Notes: generated by a model not told the origin, from the letters alone. A stretch of DNA of 7,123 bases from an uncultured Prevotella sp. (GCA_900769055.1 CAAGFF010000205.1:1-7123), one strand, 5' to 3'. Shown: positions 1 to 7,003, counted from the stretch's first letter. A program made the numbers and translations.

Positions 1-306
1 AGTGATGGTGTGGGATATTCGTGGATAGACACCCTGAAGGAGATAACGGCATCGGCAGTTAGCGACGAGCAGATGGCTCATGCTGCCGAGCGTTTCCCCA
101 TCAATCCTCCACGCAACAAGGAGGAGTACTACTATCGCTCCATCTTTGCCGAGCATTTCCCATCGGACAGTGCGGCACGCAGCGTGCCAAGCGTACCGAG
201 CGTGGCTTGCTCTACAGCCGAGGCTCTTGCTTGGGATGCGGCATTCAAGAATATGAACGACCCCAGCGGACGGGCTGTGGCAGGAGTTCATGAGAAAGCG
301 TATTAG
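1..306 (+). CDS. asnB: Asparagine synthase B (glutamine-hydrolysing), C-terminal end, 5' truncated
   Basis: AsnB makes asparagine from aspartate, ATP and glutamine-derived ammonia in the cytosol. The frame is open from base 1 (codons AGT GAT GGT GTG...) to TAG at 304-306, giving 101 residues, so the GTG at position 10 is an internal valine and not a start. Residues SDGVGYSWIDTLKE at the left edge, the PSVACST segment, and the ending with DPSGRAV then GVHEKAY match, from memory, the C-terminus of E. coli AsnB (SDGVGYSWIDTLKE..., PSVACSS, DPSGRAVGVHQSAY). E. coli AsnB is about 554 residues, so roughly the last fifth is seen. The N-terminal glutaminase domain with its catalytic Cys and the ATP-binding SGGxDS loop lie upstream and cannot be checked. 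A terminator follows within 45 bases, so asnB ends its transcription unit here. Identification is firm; intactness of the whole gene is unknown. Confidence 0.95.
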   Translation, partial: SDGVGYSWIDTLKEITASAVSDEQMAHAAERFPINPPRNKEEYYYRSIFAEHFPSDSAARSVPSVPSVACSTAEALAWDAAFKNMNDPSGRAVAGVHEKAY

Positions 307-347
307 AAAATGAATAAATGAAGTTTCAGCAGGCGTTTGCAACAACT

Positions 348-388
348 ATGACCACAGGTAGGCGATTGCTGCCTGTGGTCATTATTTT
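348..388 (+). terminator. Intrinsic terminator after asnB
   Basis: Bases 348-358 (ATGACCACAGG) are the exact reverse complement of 372-382 (CCTGTGGTCAT). The stem extends inward by a T-G wobble (359/371), A-T (360/370), G-C (361/369), a one-base bulge and a C-G pair, leaving the tetraloop GATT at 364-367. The T-rich run TATTTT (383-388) follows directly. It lies 42 bases after the asnB stop codon on the same strand. The T-tract is interrupted by an A, so efficiency may be moderate. Confidence 0.85.
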
Positions 389-460
389 GCGCTTTCATAA
401 TGCTATTTCGTACCACAATCATGTTAAATTCAGCATGTTAATGACGTTTTCTTTGAATAA

Positions 461-494
461 TTTATCACAGTTTGCCATATTTTTACTAATTTTG
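461..494 (+). promoter_or_regulatory. Candidate Bacteroidetes promoter for the giant repeat protein
   Basis: TAATTTTG at 487-494 is a full match to the Bacteroidetes -7 consensus TAnnTTTG and the only full match in this intergenic region. The -33 element is poor. TTTA at 461-464 is one base off TTTG with a 22-bp gap, while true TTTG copies at 452-455 and 471-474 have gaps of 31 and 12 bp, too long and too short. If used, transcription would begin near 500 and leave a leader of about 70 bases before the ATG at 573. The surrounding 389-572 stretch is AT-rich with no other gene. Confidence 0.45.
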
Positions 495-519
495 CACGGT
501 CTTATATTCTACAATAAAC

Positions 520-561
520 ATGAGAGTGTATATTAATTCATTTATAACTAACATTTTTTAA
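520..561 (+). CDS. Possible 13-codon upstream leader ORF
   Basis: ATG at 520 opens a short frame reading MRVYINSFITNIF and stopping at TAA 559-561, eleven bases before the ATG of the giant gene and in a different frame. It lies downstream of the candidate -7 box, so it should be in the mRNA if that promoter is used. No Shine-Dalgarno sequence is visible, as is usual in this phylum. It could influence translation of the downstream gene, but a chance ORF of this length is common in AT-rich leader DNA. There is no evidence that it is expressed. Confidence 0.15.
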   Translation: MRVYINSFITNIF

Positions 562-569
562 CTAACATT
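545..569 (+). repeat. 11-nt direct repeat in the 5' leader of the giant gene
   Basis: TAACTAACATT occurs at 545-555 and again at 559-569, separated by TTT, so the period is 14 bases. The second copy ends three bases before the start codon at 573. It sits where ribosome binding should occur. It may be an operator or an unstructured translation-enhancing leader, or a simple duplication; the sequence does not decide between these. Confidence 0.6.
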
Positions 570-572
570 CGT

Positions 573-3500
573 ATGAGAGAAAATTACATCTCACGGGGAA
601 ACATCTTCTCACGTACTCTTATGCTGTTGGCATTGCTCGTAACCTTCGGGTGGAGCGGAGCCAAGGCTGAGGGCAGCGGTACAGTTGATGACCCCTACGT
701 ACTGAAAGCAGGTGAGGACATCACCATGCCTCAGTTTAAGGCATTCTATGCGAAGTTCGTTGTGCCAGAGGACGTCACCACAGACGATGCGGCATTGGTT
801 CTCGATGGCCTGAAGGACATGATGTTGGGTGTTTATTCCGACGCAGCCTTCTCAACGGACATTAAACAGGACAGCTGGTACAGCGGCAGCAACCCTTGGA
901 CACTCAAGGTGCCTGTTCCCAACGGTACACCGGCAGGAACGACTTACTACTTCTACGAGTCGTTCCCGATGAACACCGCAACCATCAGCGTTACTTATGG
1001 TGCTGGTGCAGCTACGGTAGAGAAGCCTCTGACACGCCTGAGCGTAACGCCTGCTGATGGCGGAAACCTCAGTGCCTCTTCAAGCCTTATCTCGCTACAG
1101 TATTCACGTGCTGACATCTCTGTGTCAAGCTGCGTGATGGAGATTTACAGCCATGGTACTGATACTCCTGAGCTGAAGGCTACGAAATCGCTCGTTCCCA
1201 ACGTGCAGGGCGCATTCATCTCTATTGAGCCAAAGAGCCAATTGCTTGCACTCTATGAAGACGGAACATTGACAGCCTGCGACATCATCAAGGTGAAGGT
1301 GGGCGTGAAAGCCGTCAGCAACGGTACAACCATCTGGCTTGATGGTAAGGAGAACAGCGTAGACAAGATTTCGTTTATTGCTACTGAGAAGCCAACCATG
1401 CTTACAAAAACTGTCAACACTCCGGGCAACGGTCTCGACACATTCCTTTCATGGATGCCGGCTGACTATACCAATGGACTTGTACAGCTCCACTTCGATG
1501 GACCTATCGACACTCAGAATGCTCCTGTAGTAAAGCTCATGTATGGAAATATTGAGTCCGAAGGTGACTACTACGAGGAAGTATTACCTGTCAAGTTCTT
1601 CGGCAACACCATTCTTGCTGTAGACCTCAGAGGAAAGCTGCGCACACCCGCTTCCATGGAAATTGCAAGCCTTACTACTTATTCAACCATAACCCTGGCT
1701 GTCAAGGGCGTAAAGGCTGCCGATGGTACTTTTGTCTACTCTGACGGAATCGGCACTTTAGGTTCTTTCAGCTTTGACTATGCTTACAAGAATGTAGAAT
1801 ATGCCTCTACCGTAGATTTCACTCCTGCTACTGGTGCCTCTATTGACGATGTCAAGAGCATCGAGTTCTGGGTAAACGAGACTGGCGACGGCAAGGCTAC
1901 ATTCGATGGCGTGCAGTTCGCATATACCGAGGGTGGCGTGGCCAAGACAGTTGTCGTTCCCGCTTCACAGATTACAAGCGAGGCCGACCCTGAAGAGGCT
2001 AATGCTACTATCTACACCATCCCTGTACCAGATTTCAGCCGTGATGCTGATACAGATGTTGTGCTGACATTCGCCGGTCTGTCTACTCCTGACGGTCTTG
2101 ACCATTCTGCTGAGTTCACTGCTACATACAAGACAGCCGGAAATACAGCTGCCGCTGCTGCCGTAACAAGCGCAATGATGGTTGCAGGTGAGACAACAAT
2201 CGACCTCCTCACAGCAGAGAGCGTTGAGAAGCTTATTGCTGATGCCGACATTAACATTGCCACAACCATGGACGATGCTATCGGCTGCATGCAGTGGCAG
2301 GTGGTAAACACCACTACTGGCGAGACCGTAAAGGCCGTATACGACACAACGGAGAAGAACGGTGAGGGCCACTGGACATTCTGGGTGCCAATCGACTACA
2401 AGTTCTTCGAGGGCAGCCAGTATGGCATAATTCTCAAGGGATGGACCGACGCTACGGCAAAGAACAACGGTGAAGCGCCGATATTCGAGCAGACTATAAC
2501 AGTTGCCGGTGCTACAAAAGAGTACAAATACAGCTCAGTGACTCTCGTAGAGCCTGCCGAGCTCTTGTACAGCCAGAACGAGGCTAACTTCAGCCTTGAG
2601 AGTGCTGAGGACAAGACTATCAGCTTTACATTCAGCGATGCCGTTACTGTAGACCAGGCATTTGTCGCGCTTGGTTTTGGTGAAACAGACAACTGTGACG
2701 TTGCCATGAGTAATGACAACAAGACTGTTACCCTAACGATATCTGATTATGTCCTCTCTAATTACCACAACTTCACCGTAAGCATGCTCGTGAAGGATGC
2801 GGAAGGACTTGTAGTGAAGGGCAACAACGGCGAGGAAGACAACTCATTCATAAGCGTATACGTTGACGCCAAGTTCAACCTGCCTTATGCCAGCGTAGTA
2901 GAGCCTGCCAAGGACGCTACGGTAGAGAAGATTTCTTCCATCAAGTTTGGATATAGCAAGGGTATCGGTGAAGGCACGGGCAAGATTGTCATCATGGACA
3001 AGCTCCGCAACGTAGTTGCCACACAGACAAGCATGAAGCAGGTAATCCCTGCTGACCAGGAAGACAACTGGGACTACATACCAAAGGAGATTATCGTAAA
3101 CTTCAACAAGGAGATTACCGCTTCAGGAACATATATCGTTTCTGTTCCGGAAGGTGTCTTCAACCTTGACCTCTCTTCTCAGGGCTTCGCTGTAAAGAGC
3201 AACCACGAGGATATGTTTGCTATCAACGTAGAAGGCGAGGATATTCCTGATGTTCCTGCTAACGTAACAGTTACTCCTGCCGCAGGCGAGGTTGAGAGCC
3301 TTAGCGAGGTTGTCCTCACATTCAACGACTATCAGTCATGTGCATGGACATGGTCTGTTGCTCCTACAATAACTCTGCCAAACGGTGAGACACACAACAT
3401 CAAGGATTACGCATACGGCGATGCCGACAACGAGCTGAAGTGTACTATGCCTCAGACTCTGACCGAGGCCGGCACATACGTGCTTACTATACCAGCCGGT

Positions 3501-5822
3501 TCTGTTTGCTTCAATGATAATCCTGACAATGTCAACGCGGCATTCGCTGTTACATATACAATAGGTAGCACAACTACACTTAATGTAACTGTTTCTCCTG
3601 CACAGGGTGTGGTAACAAGTCTGAAGGATTTCGACTTCACATTCAACGACTACTATGTTTGTGACTGGACAAGCGAAGTTCTCCCGACTCTCACAACTCC
3701 TTCTGGTGCTACAGTAGAAGCTATTGAAACAGGCTGGGGTGCAAATGATAACGAACTCGTATGCTTGTTCCCAGAGCAGACAGAGGTTGGTACTTATACT
3801 CTCACTCTCCCCGCAGGTGCCGTTACCTATAACAACGACCCTGCCAACCTCTCTCCTGAGGTATCGTTCACCTACACTGTAGAGGCAGGCAACACTATCG
3901 ACGTTACCGTTACTCCTGCTCCGGGTGAGGTTACCAGTCTGAGTGACTTTGTTCTCTCATTCGCTGATGACCCATCTTTAACAAATACTTACTGGAACTC
4001 AGCTATCGATGAGAGCAATGCTCCTTATGTCATCGATGCTGAAGGCAACAAGTATGCTTGTACTTACGACTACGACTGGTACGGTGATGAGGAACTGATG
4101 GTATCTCTCGAAGAGCAGATTACTGAGCCGGGCAGCTACAAGCTCGTTATCCCTGCTGGCGCTGTAATGCTCAAGGGTGTTGCTACAGACTCTGAAATCA
4201 AGTTCAACTATACCGTAACAGGCAATGGCGGTGGCTCTTCATGGGATGTTGTTACCGACCCGGCAAACGGCTCTAAGGTTACATCTCTCGAAACAGTTAT
4301 CCTGACATTCAACGACTTTGACCCGGGTAATGGTATCGAGTATGCTTACGATGAACCTATCATACTTACCGATCCTAATAATATAGAGCATAAGCTGTCA
4401 TGGACTAACACAACGTTCTACAACGGCAGTTTCAATGCTGTTTCTATGCCGTTGTTAGAGGCTGGTGATGAAGGCTGGCAGCAGATTGACTGCACAACTC
4501 CTGGTACATACACCATGACAATTCCTGCAAACTCTGTATGGGAATACGAGAATACAAGCAAGATAATTGACGAAGACCTCGTCTTCACATGGACTGTCGT
4601 TAAGCCTTGGAATGTATCTACAACTCCTGAGAACGGCTCTACCGTTAAGGCACTTGAGAACATTATCGTTTCATTCGATGATTTCGATCCAGGTTTTGGT
4701 GTTGAGTACAATCAGGAAGGCATGTTCGTATTGACAGACCCGGATGGCGTGGCTCACAACATCCATCCTTATGCTATCGGATTTGTTCCTGATGGTTGGG
4801 ATTGTCTGTACAACCAATTGCTTGTTTCTTTGATAGACGAGAACAATGAGGCGATAGATGGCTCTAAGCGTGGTACATACACTCTGACCATCCCTGCCGG
4901 TTGTGTCTATGACTATAATGATCCTACCAATACAAACACCGAGCTTACATTCTCTTGGAATGTAGAGGGTATCGACGTAACAGTCAACCCGGCTAACGGT
5001 GCTGAGGTAGAGAGCCTGAAGGAGATTGCTGTTACCTTTGGTGACTATCAGGTTGTTGACTGGAACTGGGCTGCTATCAGGGAGACTCCACTGATCTTCT
5101 TCGACAACATGGGCGAGCCTGTACAACTTACCATCGATAATCTCGATATAGACAGCAAGAGCACCAATACGCTGCTCATAACACTGCCAGAGGAGTACAC
5201 AGCAGTAGGAAACTACAGCCTTCTCATCCCGTCAGGATATGTGGTTGTTAACACAAGCACACAGGAGACCCTCGATATAGACCTCGACTTCTCTTGGAAG
5301 ATCAAGGGCGAGCCTCTGACCATCACTCCTACACCGGGTGAGGTTAAGGAAATCGGTATGGTATACATTACCTTCAACGACATCGATCCTAACATCGGTA
5401 TTGAAATCAATCAGGAATCTTACAACGAGAATCCAGCCGTATTCACCGACAAGGATGGCACACAGACTCAGATTGGTTACCGTCGCATCAACCAGATGTA
5501 CCCGACACCAAACACCATCGCTATCACCCTGCCTGTTGATGACAACATCACAGAGCCTGGTACATACAAGCTCTTCATACCGGCCAACACCGTTTATGGA
5601 TATCTTGACAAGAGCGTAGTTTACTCTGAGAACATCAACATCGAGTGGACAATCGCTACCTCTACTGGTATCTACGGCATCTTCGCCGGTAAGAACGAGA
5701 AGGTAAATGTCTTCACTATCGATGGCAAGGCTGTTCTGAAGAACGCTGATGCAAGCGACCTCAAACAGCTCACTCCTGGTAAGCTTTACATCATCAACGG
5801 TAAGAAGTTTATCGTGAAGTAA
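573..5822 (+). CDS. Giant secreted Ig-like repeat protein with type IX-type C-terminal tail
   Basis: This 1749-residue protein has no recognised enzymatic motif. The ATG at 573 is chosen because a signal peptide follows at once: a charged N-terminus, a hydrophobic core at about 15-29 (TLMLLALLVTFGW) and an AKA site, with cleavage expected after residue 32. The mature protein opens with GSGTVDDPYVL, a style I associate with Bacteroidetes surface proteins. Divergent beta-rich segments begin near residues 156, 276, 414, 656 and 775, several opening with a xxTP or VEPA turn, with an unassigned stretch at about 524-655. Seven clear repeats cover about 898-1697, each opening with VTVTPAxGEV-like sequence and closing with GTYxLxIPAG followed by a final beta strand. 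They resemble bacterial Ig-like (SbsA/Big-type) domains. Residues about 1699-1749 look like a sorting tail. The likely role is a cell-surface or released adhesin, scaffold or glycan-binding protein (inference). The gene is flanked by terminators, hence probably monocistronic. No frameshift is seen. A secreted structural protein is a confident call; the exact function is unknown. Confidence 0.9.
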   Translation: MRENYISRGNIFSRTLMLLALLVTFGWSGAKAEGSGTVDDPYVLKAGEDITMPQFKAFYAKFVVPEDVTTDDAALVLDGLKDMMLGVYSDAAFSTDIKQDSWYSGSNPWTLKVPVPNGTPAGTTYYFYESFPMNTATISVTYGAGAATVEKPLTRLSVTPADGGNLSASSSLISLQYSRADISVSSCVMEIYSHGTDTPELKATKSLVPNVQGAFISIEPKSQLLALYEDGTLTACDIIKVKVGVKAVSNGTTIWLDGKENSVDKISFIATEKPTMLTKTVNTPGNGLDTFLSWMPADYTNGLVQLHFDGPIDTQNAPVVKLMYGNIESEGDYYEEVLPVKFFGNTILAVDLRGKLRTPASMEIASLTTYSTITLAVKGVKAADGTFVYSDGIGTLGSFSFDYAYKNVEYASTVDFTPATGASIDDVKSIEFWVNETGDGKATFDGVQFAYTEGGVAKTVVVPASQITSEADPEEANATIYTIPVPDFSRDADTDVVLTFAGLSTPDGLDHSAEFTATYKTAGNTAAAAAVTSAMMVAGETTIDLLTAESVEKLIADADINIATTMDDAIGCMQWQVVNTTTGETVKAVYDTTEKNGEGHWTFWVPIDYKFFEGSQYGIILKGWTDATAKNNGEAPIFEQTITVAGATKEYKYSSVTLVEPAELLYSQNEANFSLESAEDKTISFTFSDAVTVDQAFVALGFGETDNCDVAMSNDNKTVTLTISDYVLSNYHNFTVSMLVKDAEGLVVKGNNGEEDNSFISVYVDAKFNLPYASVVEPAKDATVEKISSIKFGYSKGIGEGTGKIVIMDKLRNVVATQTSMKQVIPADQEDNWDYIPKEIIVNFNKEITASGTYIVSVPEGVFNLDLSSQGFAVKSNHEDMFAINVEGEDIPDVPANVTVTPAAGEVESLSEVVLTFNDYQSCAWTWSVAPTITLPNGETHNIKDYAYGDADNELKCTMPQTLTEAGTYVLTIPAGSVCFNDNPDNVNAAFAVTYTIGSTTTLNVTVSPAQGVVTSLKDFDFTFNDYYVCDWTSEVLPTLTTPSGATVEAIETGWGANDNELVCLFPEQTEVGTYTLTLPAGAVTYNNDPANLSPEVSFTYTVEAGNTIDVTVTPAPGEVTSLSDFVLSFADDPSLTNTYWNSAIDESNAPYVIDAEGNKYACTYDYDWYGDEELMVSLEEQITEPGSYKLVIPAGAVMLKGVATDSEIKFNYTVTGNGGGSSWDVVTDPANGSKVTSLETVILTFNDFDPGNGIEYAYDEPIILTDPNNIEHKLSWTNTTFYNGSFNAVSMPLLEAGDEGWQQIDCTTPGTYTMTIPANSVWEYENTSKIIDEDLVFTWTVVKPWNVSTTPENGSTVKALENIIVSFDDFDPGFGVEYNQEGMFVLTDPDGVAHNIHPYAIGFVPDGWDCLYNQLLVSLIDENNEAIDGSKRGTYTLTIPAGCVYDYNDPTNTNTELTFSWNVEGIDVTVNPANGAEVESLKEIAVTFGDYQVVDWNWAAIRETPLIFFDNMGEPVQLTIDNLDIDSKSTNTLLITLPEEYTAVGNYSLLIPSGYVVVNTSTQETLDIDLDFSWKIKGEPLTITPTPGEVKEIGMVYITFNDIDPNIGIEINQESYNENPAVFTDKDGTQTQIGYRRINQMYPTPNTIAITLPVDDNITEPGTYKLFIPANTVYGYLDKSVVYSENINIEWTIATSTGIYGIFAGKNEKVNVFTIDGKAVLKNADASDLKQLTPGKLYIINGKKFIVK
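3264..5660 (+). repeat. Seven tandem Ig-like domain repeats (protein level)
   Basis: Repeat starts, taken at the opening strand, fall at residues 898, 1005, 1111, 1226, 1348, 1469 and 1582, giving periods of 107, 106, 115, 122, 121 and 113. Shared landmarks are xVTxxPAxGxV, SLxxxxxTFxDY or TFNDFDPG about 15 residues later, an NxLxxxLP strand, and a GTYxLxIPAGxV closing motif followed by a strand ending in YTV, WTV or WKI. A Gly/Ser linker (GNGGGSS, 1217-1223) separates repeats three and four. At DNA level the copies are well diverged, sharing only short blocks such as ACATTCAACGACTA between the first two. The array is therefore old and under protein-level constraint rather than recently amplified. 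Confidence 0.85.
5667..5819 (+). other. C-terminal sorting-type domain (type IX secretion-like tail)
   Basis: After the last Ig-like repeat, residues 1699-1749 read GIYGIF, then KVNVFTIDGKAV and finally a segment from LTPGKLYIINGKKF to the terminal IVK. The pattern of V.VF...G..V, L.PG.lYii.GkK and a basic last residue is that of the Por secretion tail carried by type IX cargo in Bacteroidetes. At about 51 residues it is shorter than the usual 70-80, so part of the function may rest on the preceding domain. Similar short tails also occur on Bacteroidales proteins whose secretion route is unproven, so type IX export is likely but not certain. Confidence 0.65.
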
Positions 5823-5851
5823 TCGGAAGACACTTTCCGTAACATACTGTC

Positions 5852-5888
5852 AAGGGCACTCACTTCATGTGGGTGCCCTTTTTTCTTT
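5852..5888 (+). terminator. Strong intrinsic terminator after the giant gene
   Basis: AAGGGCACTCAC (5852-5863) pairs with GTGGGTGCCCTT (5869-5880) over 12 bp with a single T-G wobble. The loop is TTCAT and the stem runs into a T-rich tract (5879-5888, TTTTTTCTTT). It starts 30 bases past the TAA. A small 5-bp hairpin (CGGAA 5824-5828 with TTCCG 5835-5839) lies between the stop codon and the terminator. Confidence 0.92.
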
Positions 5889-5914
5889 ATGTTTTCTTAT
5901 TCTCAGGGAAATAG

Positions 5915-5946
5915 TTTGGTATATGAGAGTTTTTTGTCTATCTTTG
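5915..5946 (+). promoter_or_regulatory. Canonical Bacteroidetes promoter of the glycosyltransferase-like gene
   Basis: TTTG at 5915-5918 (-33) and TATCTTTG at 5939-5946 (-7, consensus TAnnTTTG) are separated by 20 bp, the expected arrangement for the primary sigma factor of this phylum. Transcription would start at about 5950-5955, roughly 20 bases before the ATG at 5974. Its position downstream of the terminator makes the next gene an independent transcription unit. Confidence 0.85.
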
Positions 5947-5973
5947 CAAAACAAACCTAAACTATACATAGCA

Positions 5974-6996
5974 ATGAGAGAATTACATCCTGCCAAGATA
6001 GACGTTGCGGTGCTCCTGCTCTTCTTCAACCGTCCTTCCACCTTCCGCCTTGTCTTCGACGAGGTGCGCAAGGCACGTCCCTCCAAGCTGTTCCTTTATC
6101 AGGACGGACCACGGTCGGACAAGGACTTGCCGGGCATTGCCGAATGCCGCGCCATAGCAGAGCAGATAGACTGGGAATGTGACGTTCACCGCATGTATCA
6201 GGAAAAGAACGTGGGCTGCGACCCATCGGAATACATATCTCAGAAATGGGCTTTCTCCATAGTCGACAAGTGCATAGTGCTTGAGGACGATGACCAGCCA
6301 AGTCAGGCATTTTTCCCCTTCTGCAAGGAGATGCTCGACCGCTATGAGCATGATGACAGGATATCTATGGTTGCAGGTTTCAATGTCGATGAGGTGACAC
6401 CCGATGTTCCATATAGCTATTTCTTCACGTCGACATGCTCCATCTGGGGATGGGCATCGTGGCGGAGAGTCATCGACAAGTGGGATGGAAAATATACGTT
6501 CCTTGACGATGAGTTTACATGCCGTCAGCTTGAGAGCCTCATCAAGGCCCGTGGCGTGAGGAGCAATTTCATGAAGATTTGCCGTGACCACAAGGCTTCT
6601 GGAAAAGAATATTACGAGAGCATTTTCTGGGCATACATGCTAATGAACAACGGGCTTGCCGTGATGCCAACCCATAACCTCATCAGCAATGTCGGTGCCA
6701 CGGCAGACTCTACCCATTATGGGACTCTACGGACAATGCCCAAGCGGTTGCAGAGGCTCTTCCAGATGAAGCATTTCGAGATTGACTTTCCCCTTGTCCA
6801 TCCCACGCATGTCATGGAGTATGTAGAATACAAGGAGCATTTCTATAAGGTGAACTGCTGGGGACATCCATGGATAAAAATAGGCCGCTCCATGGAGGAG
6901 TTGGCCTATAATCTTGCTGAAGGCAACATCAGCATTATCTGGCGTTCGATGCGCAGAAGGATAAATAAGTGGATGGGACGGGAGAAGTTTGCCTGA
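5974..6996 (+). CDS. GT-A fold glycosyltransferase-like protein (HlpA/family 2-like)
   Basis: The protein has 340 residues. Start 5974 is preferred over the in-frame GTG at 5869, which lies inside the upstream terminator, and the ATG at 5923, which lies inside the promoter. Visible motifs are the opening strand VAVLLLFFNRPSTF (11-24), YQDGPR (42-47), the acidic LEDDDQPS (103-110) as the likely DxD-type metal and nucleotide-sugar site, WGWASW (158-163), a YESIFWAYM helix (from about 214) and NLISNVG (235-241). This pattern matches proteins annotated as glycosyltransferase family 2-like or 'hemolytic protein HlpA-like', which I place in the GT-A fold from memory. No signal peptide or membrane span is seen, and the C-terminus is basic (WRSMRRRINKWMGREK), so a cytosolic enzyme possibly touching the inner membrane is likely. 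The donor and acceptor are unknown; surface polysaccharide or glycoprotein glycan synthesis is the usual context (inference). No other glycan genes are visible in the window. Confidence 0.8.
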   Translation: MRELHPAKIDVAVLLLFFNRPSTFRLVFDEVRKARPSKLFLYQDGPRSDKDLPGIAECRAIAEQIDWECDVHRMYQEKNVGCDPSEYISQKWAFSIVDKCIVLEDDDQPSQAFFPFCKEMLDRYEHDDRISMVAGFNVDEVTPDVPYSYFFTSTCSIWGWASWRRVIDKWDGKYTFLDDEFTCRQLESLIKARGVRSNFMKICRDHKASGKEYYESIFWAYMLMNNGLAVMPTHNLISNVGATADSTHYGTLRTMPKRLQRLFQMKHFEIDFPLVHPTHVMEYVEYKEHFYKVNCWGHPWIKIGRSMEELAYNLAEGNISIIWRSMRRRINKWMGREKFA

Positions 6997-7003
6997 GTTC
7001 CAG

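Noticed and set aside
318..536. Plus-strand ORF of 72 codons between asnB and the giant gene
   Set aside because: It runs through the asnB terminator hairpin and the candidate promoter, and its translation follows the base composition of AT-rich intergenic DNA. It has no family resemblance.
1965..2372. Minus-strand ORFs of 135 and 111 codons inside the giant gene
   Set aside because: They are antisense to a clearly coding frame with conserved domain pattern, overlap each other in different frames, and give Cys/Ser/Val-rich low-information translations typical of shadow frames.
4418..5126. Two overlapping minus-strand ORFs (97 and 151 codons) under the repeat array
   Set aside because: Shadow frames of the repeats. 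They have no start context or promoter and do not resemble known proteins.
5338..5619. Plus-strand 93-codon ORF in an alternative frame of the last repeat
   Set aside because: It lies within the coding sequence of repeat 7. Its translation is Ser/Thr/Arg-rich and lacks any recognisable motif, consistent with a frame shadow.
3264..5660. Possible recent tandem DNA amplification or slippage-based phase variation in the repeat array
   Set aside because: The repeats are similar in protein but strongly diverged in DNA, periods vary from 106 to 122 residues, and no long identical blocks or homopolymer tracts were seen.
5983..6591. Minus-strand ORF of 202 codons opposite the glycosyltransferase-like gene
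   Set aside because: Length alone is notable, but the plus strand has recognisable family motifs, a canonical promoter and a good start. The antisense frame has no promoter or recognisable motif.
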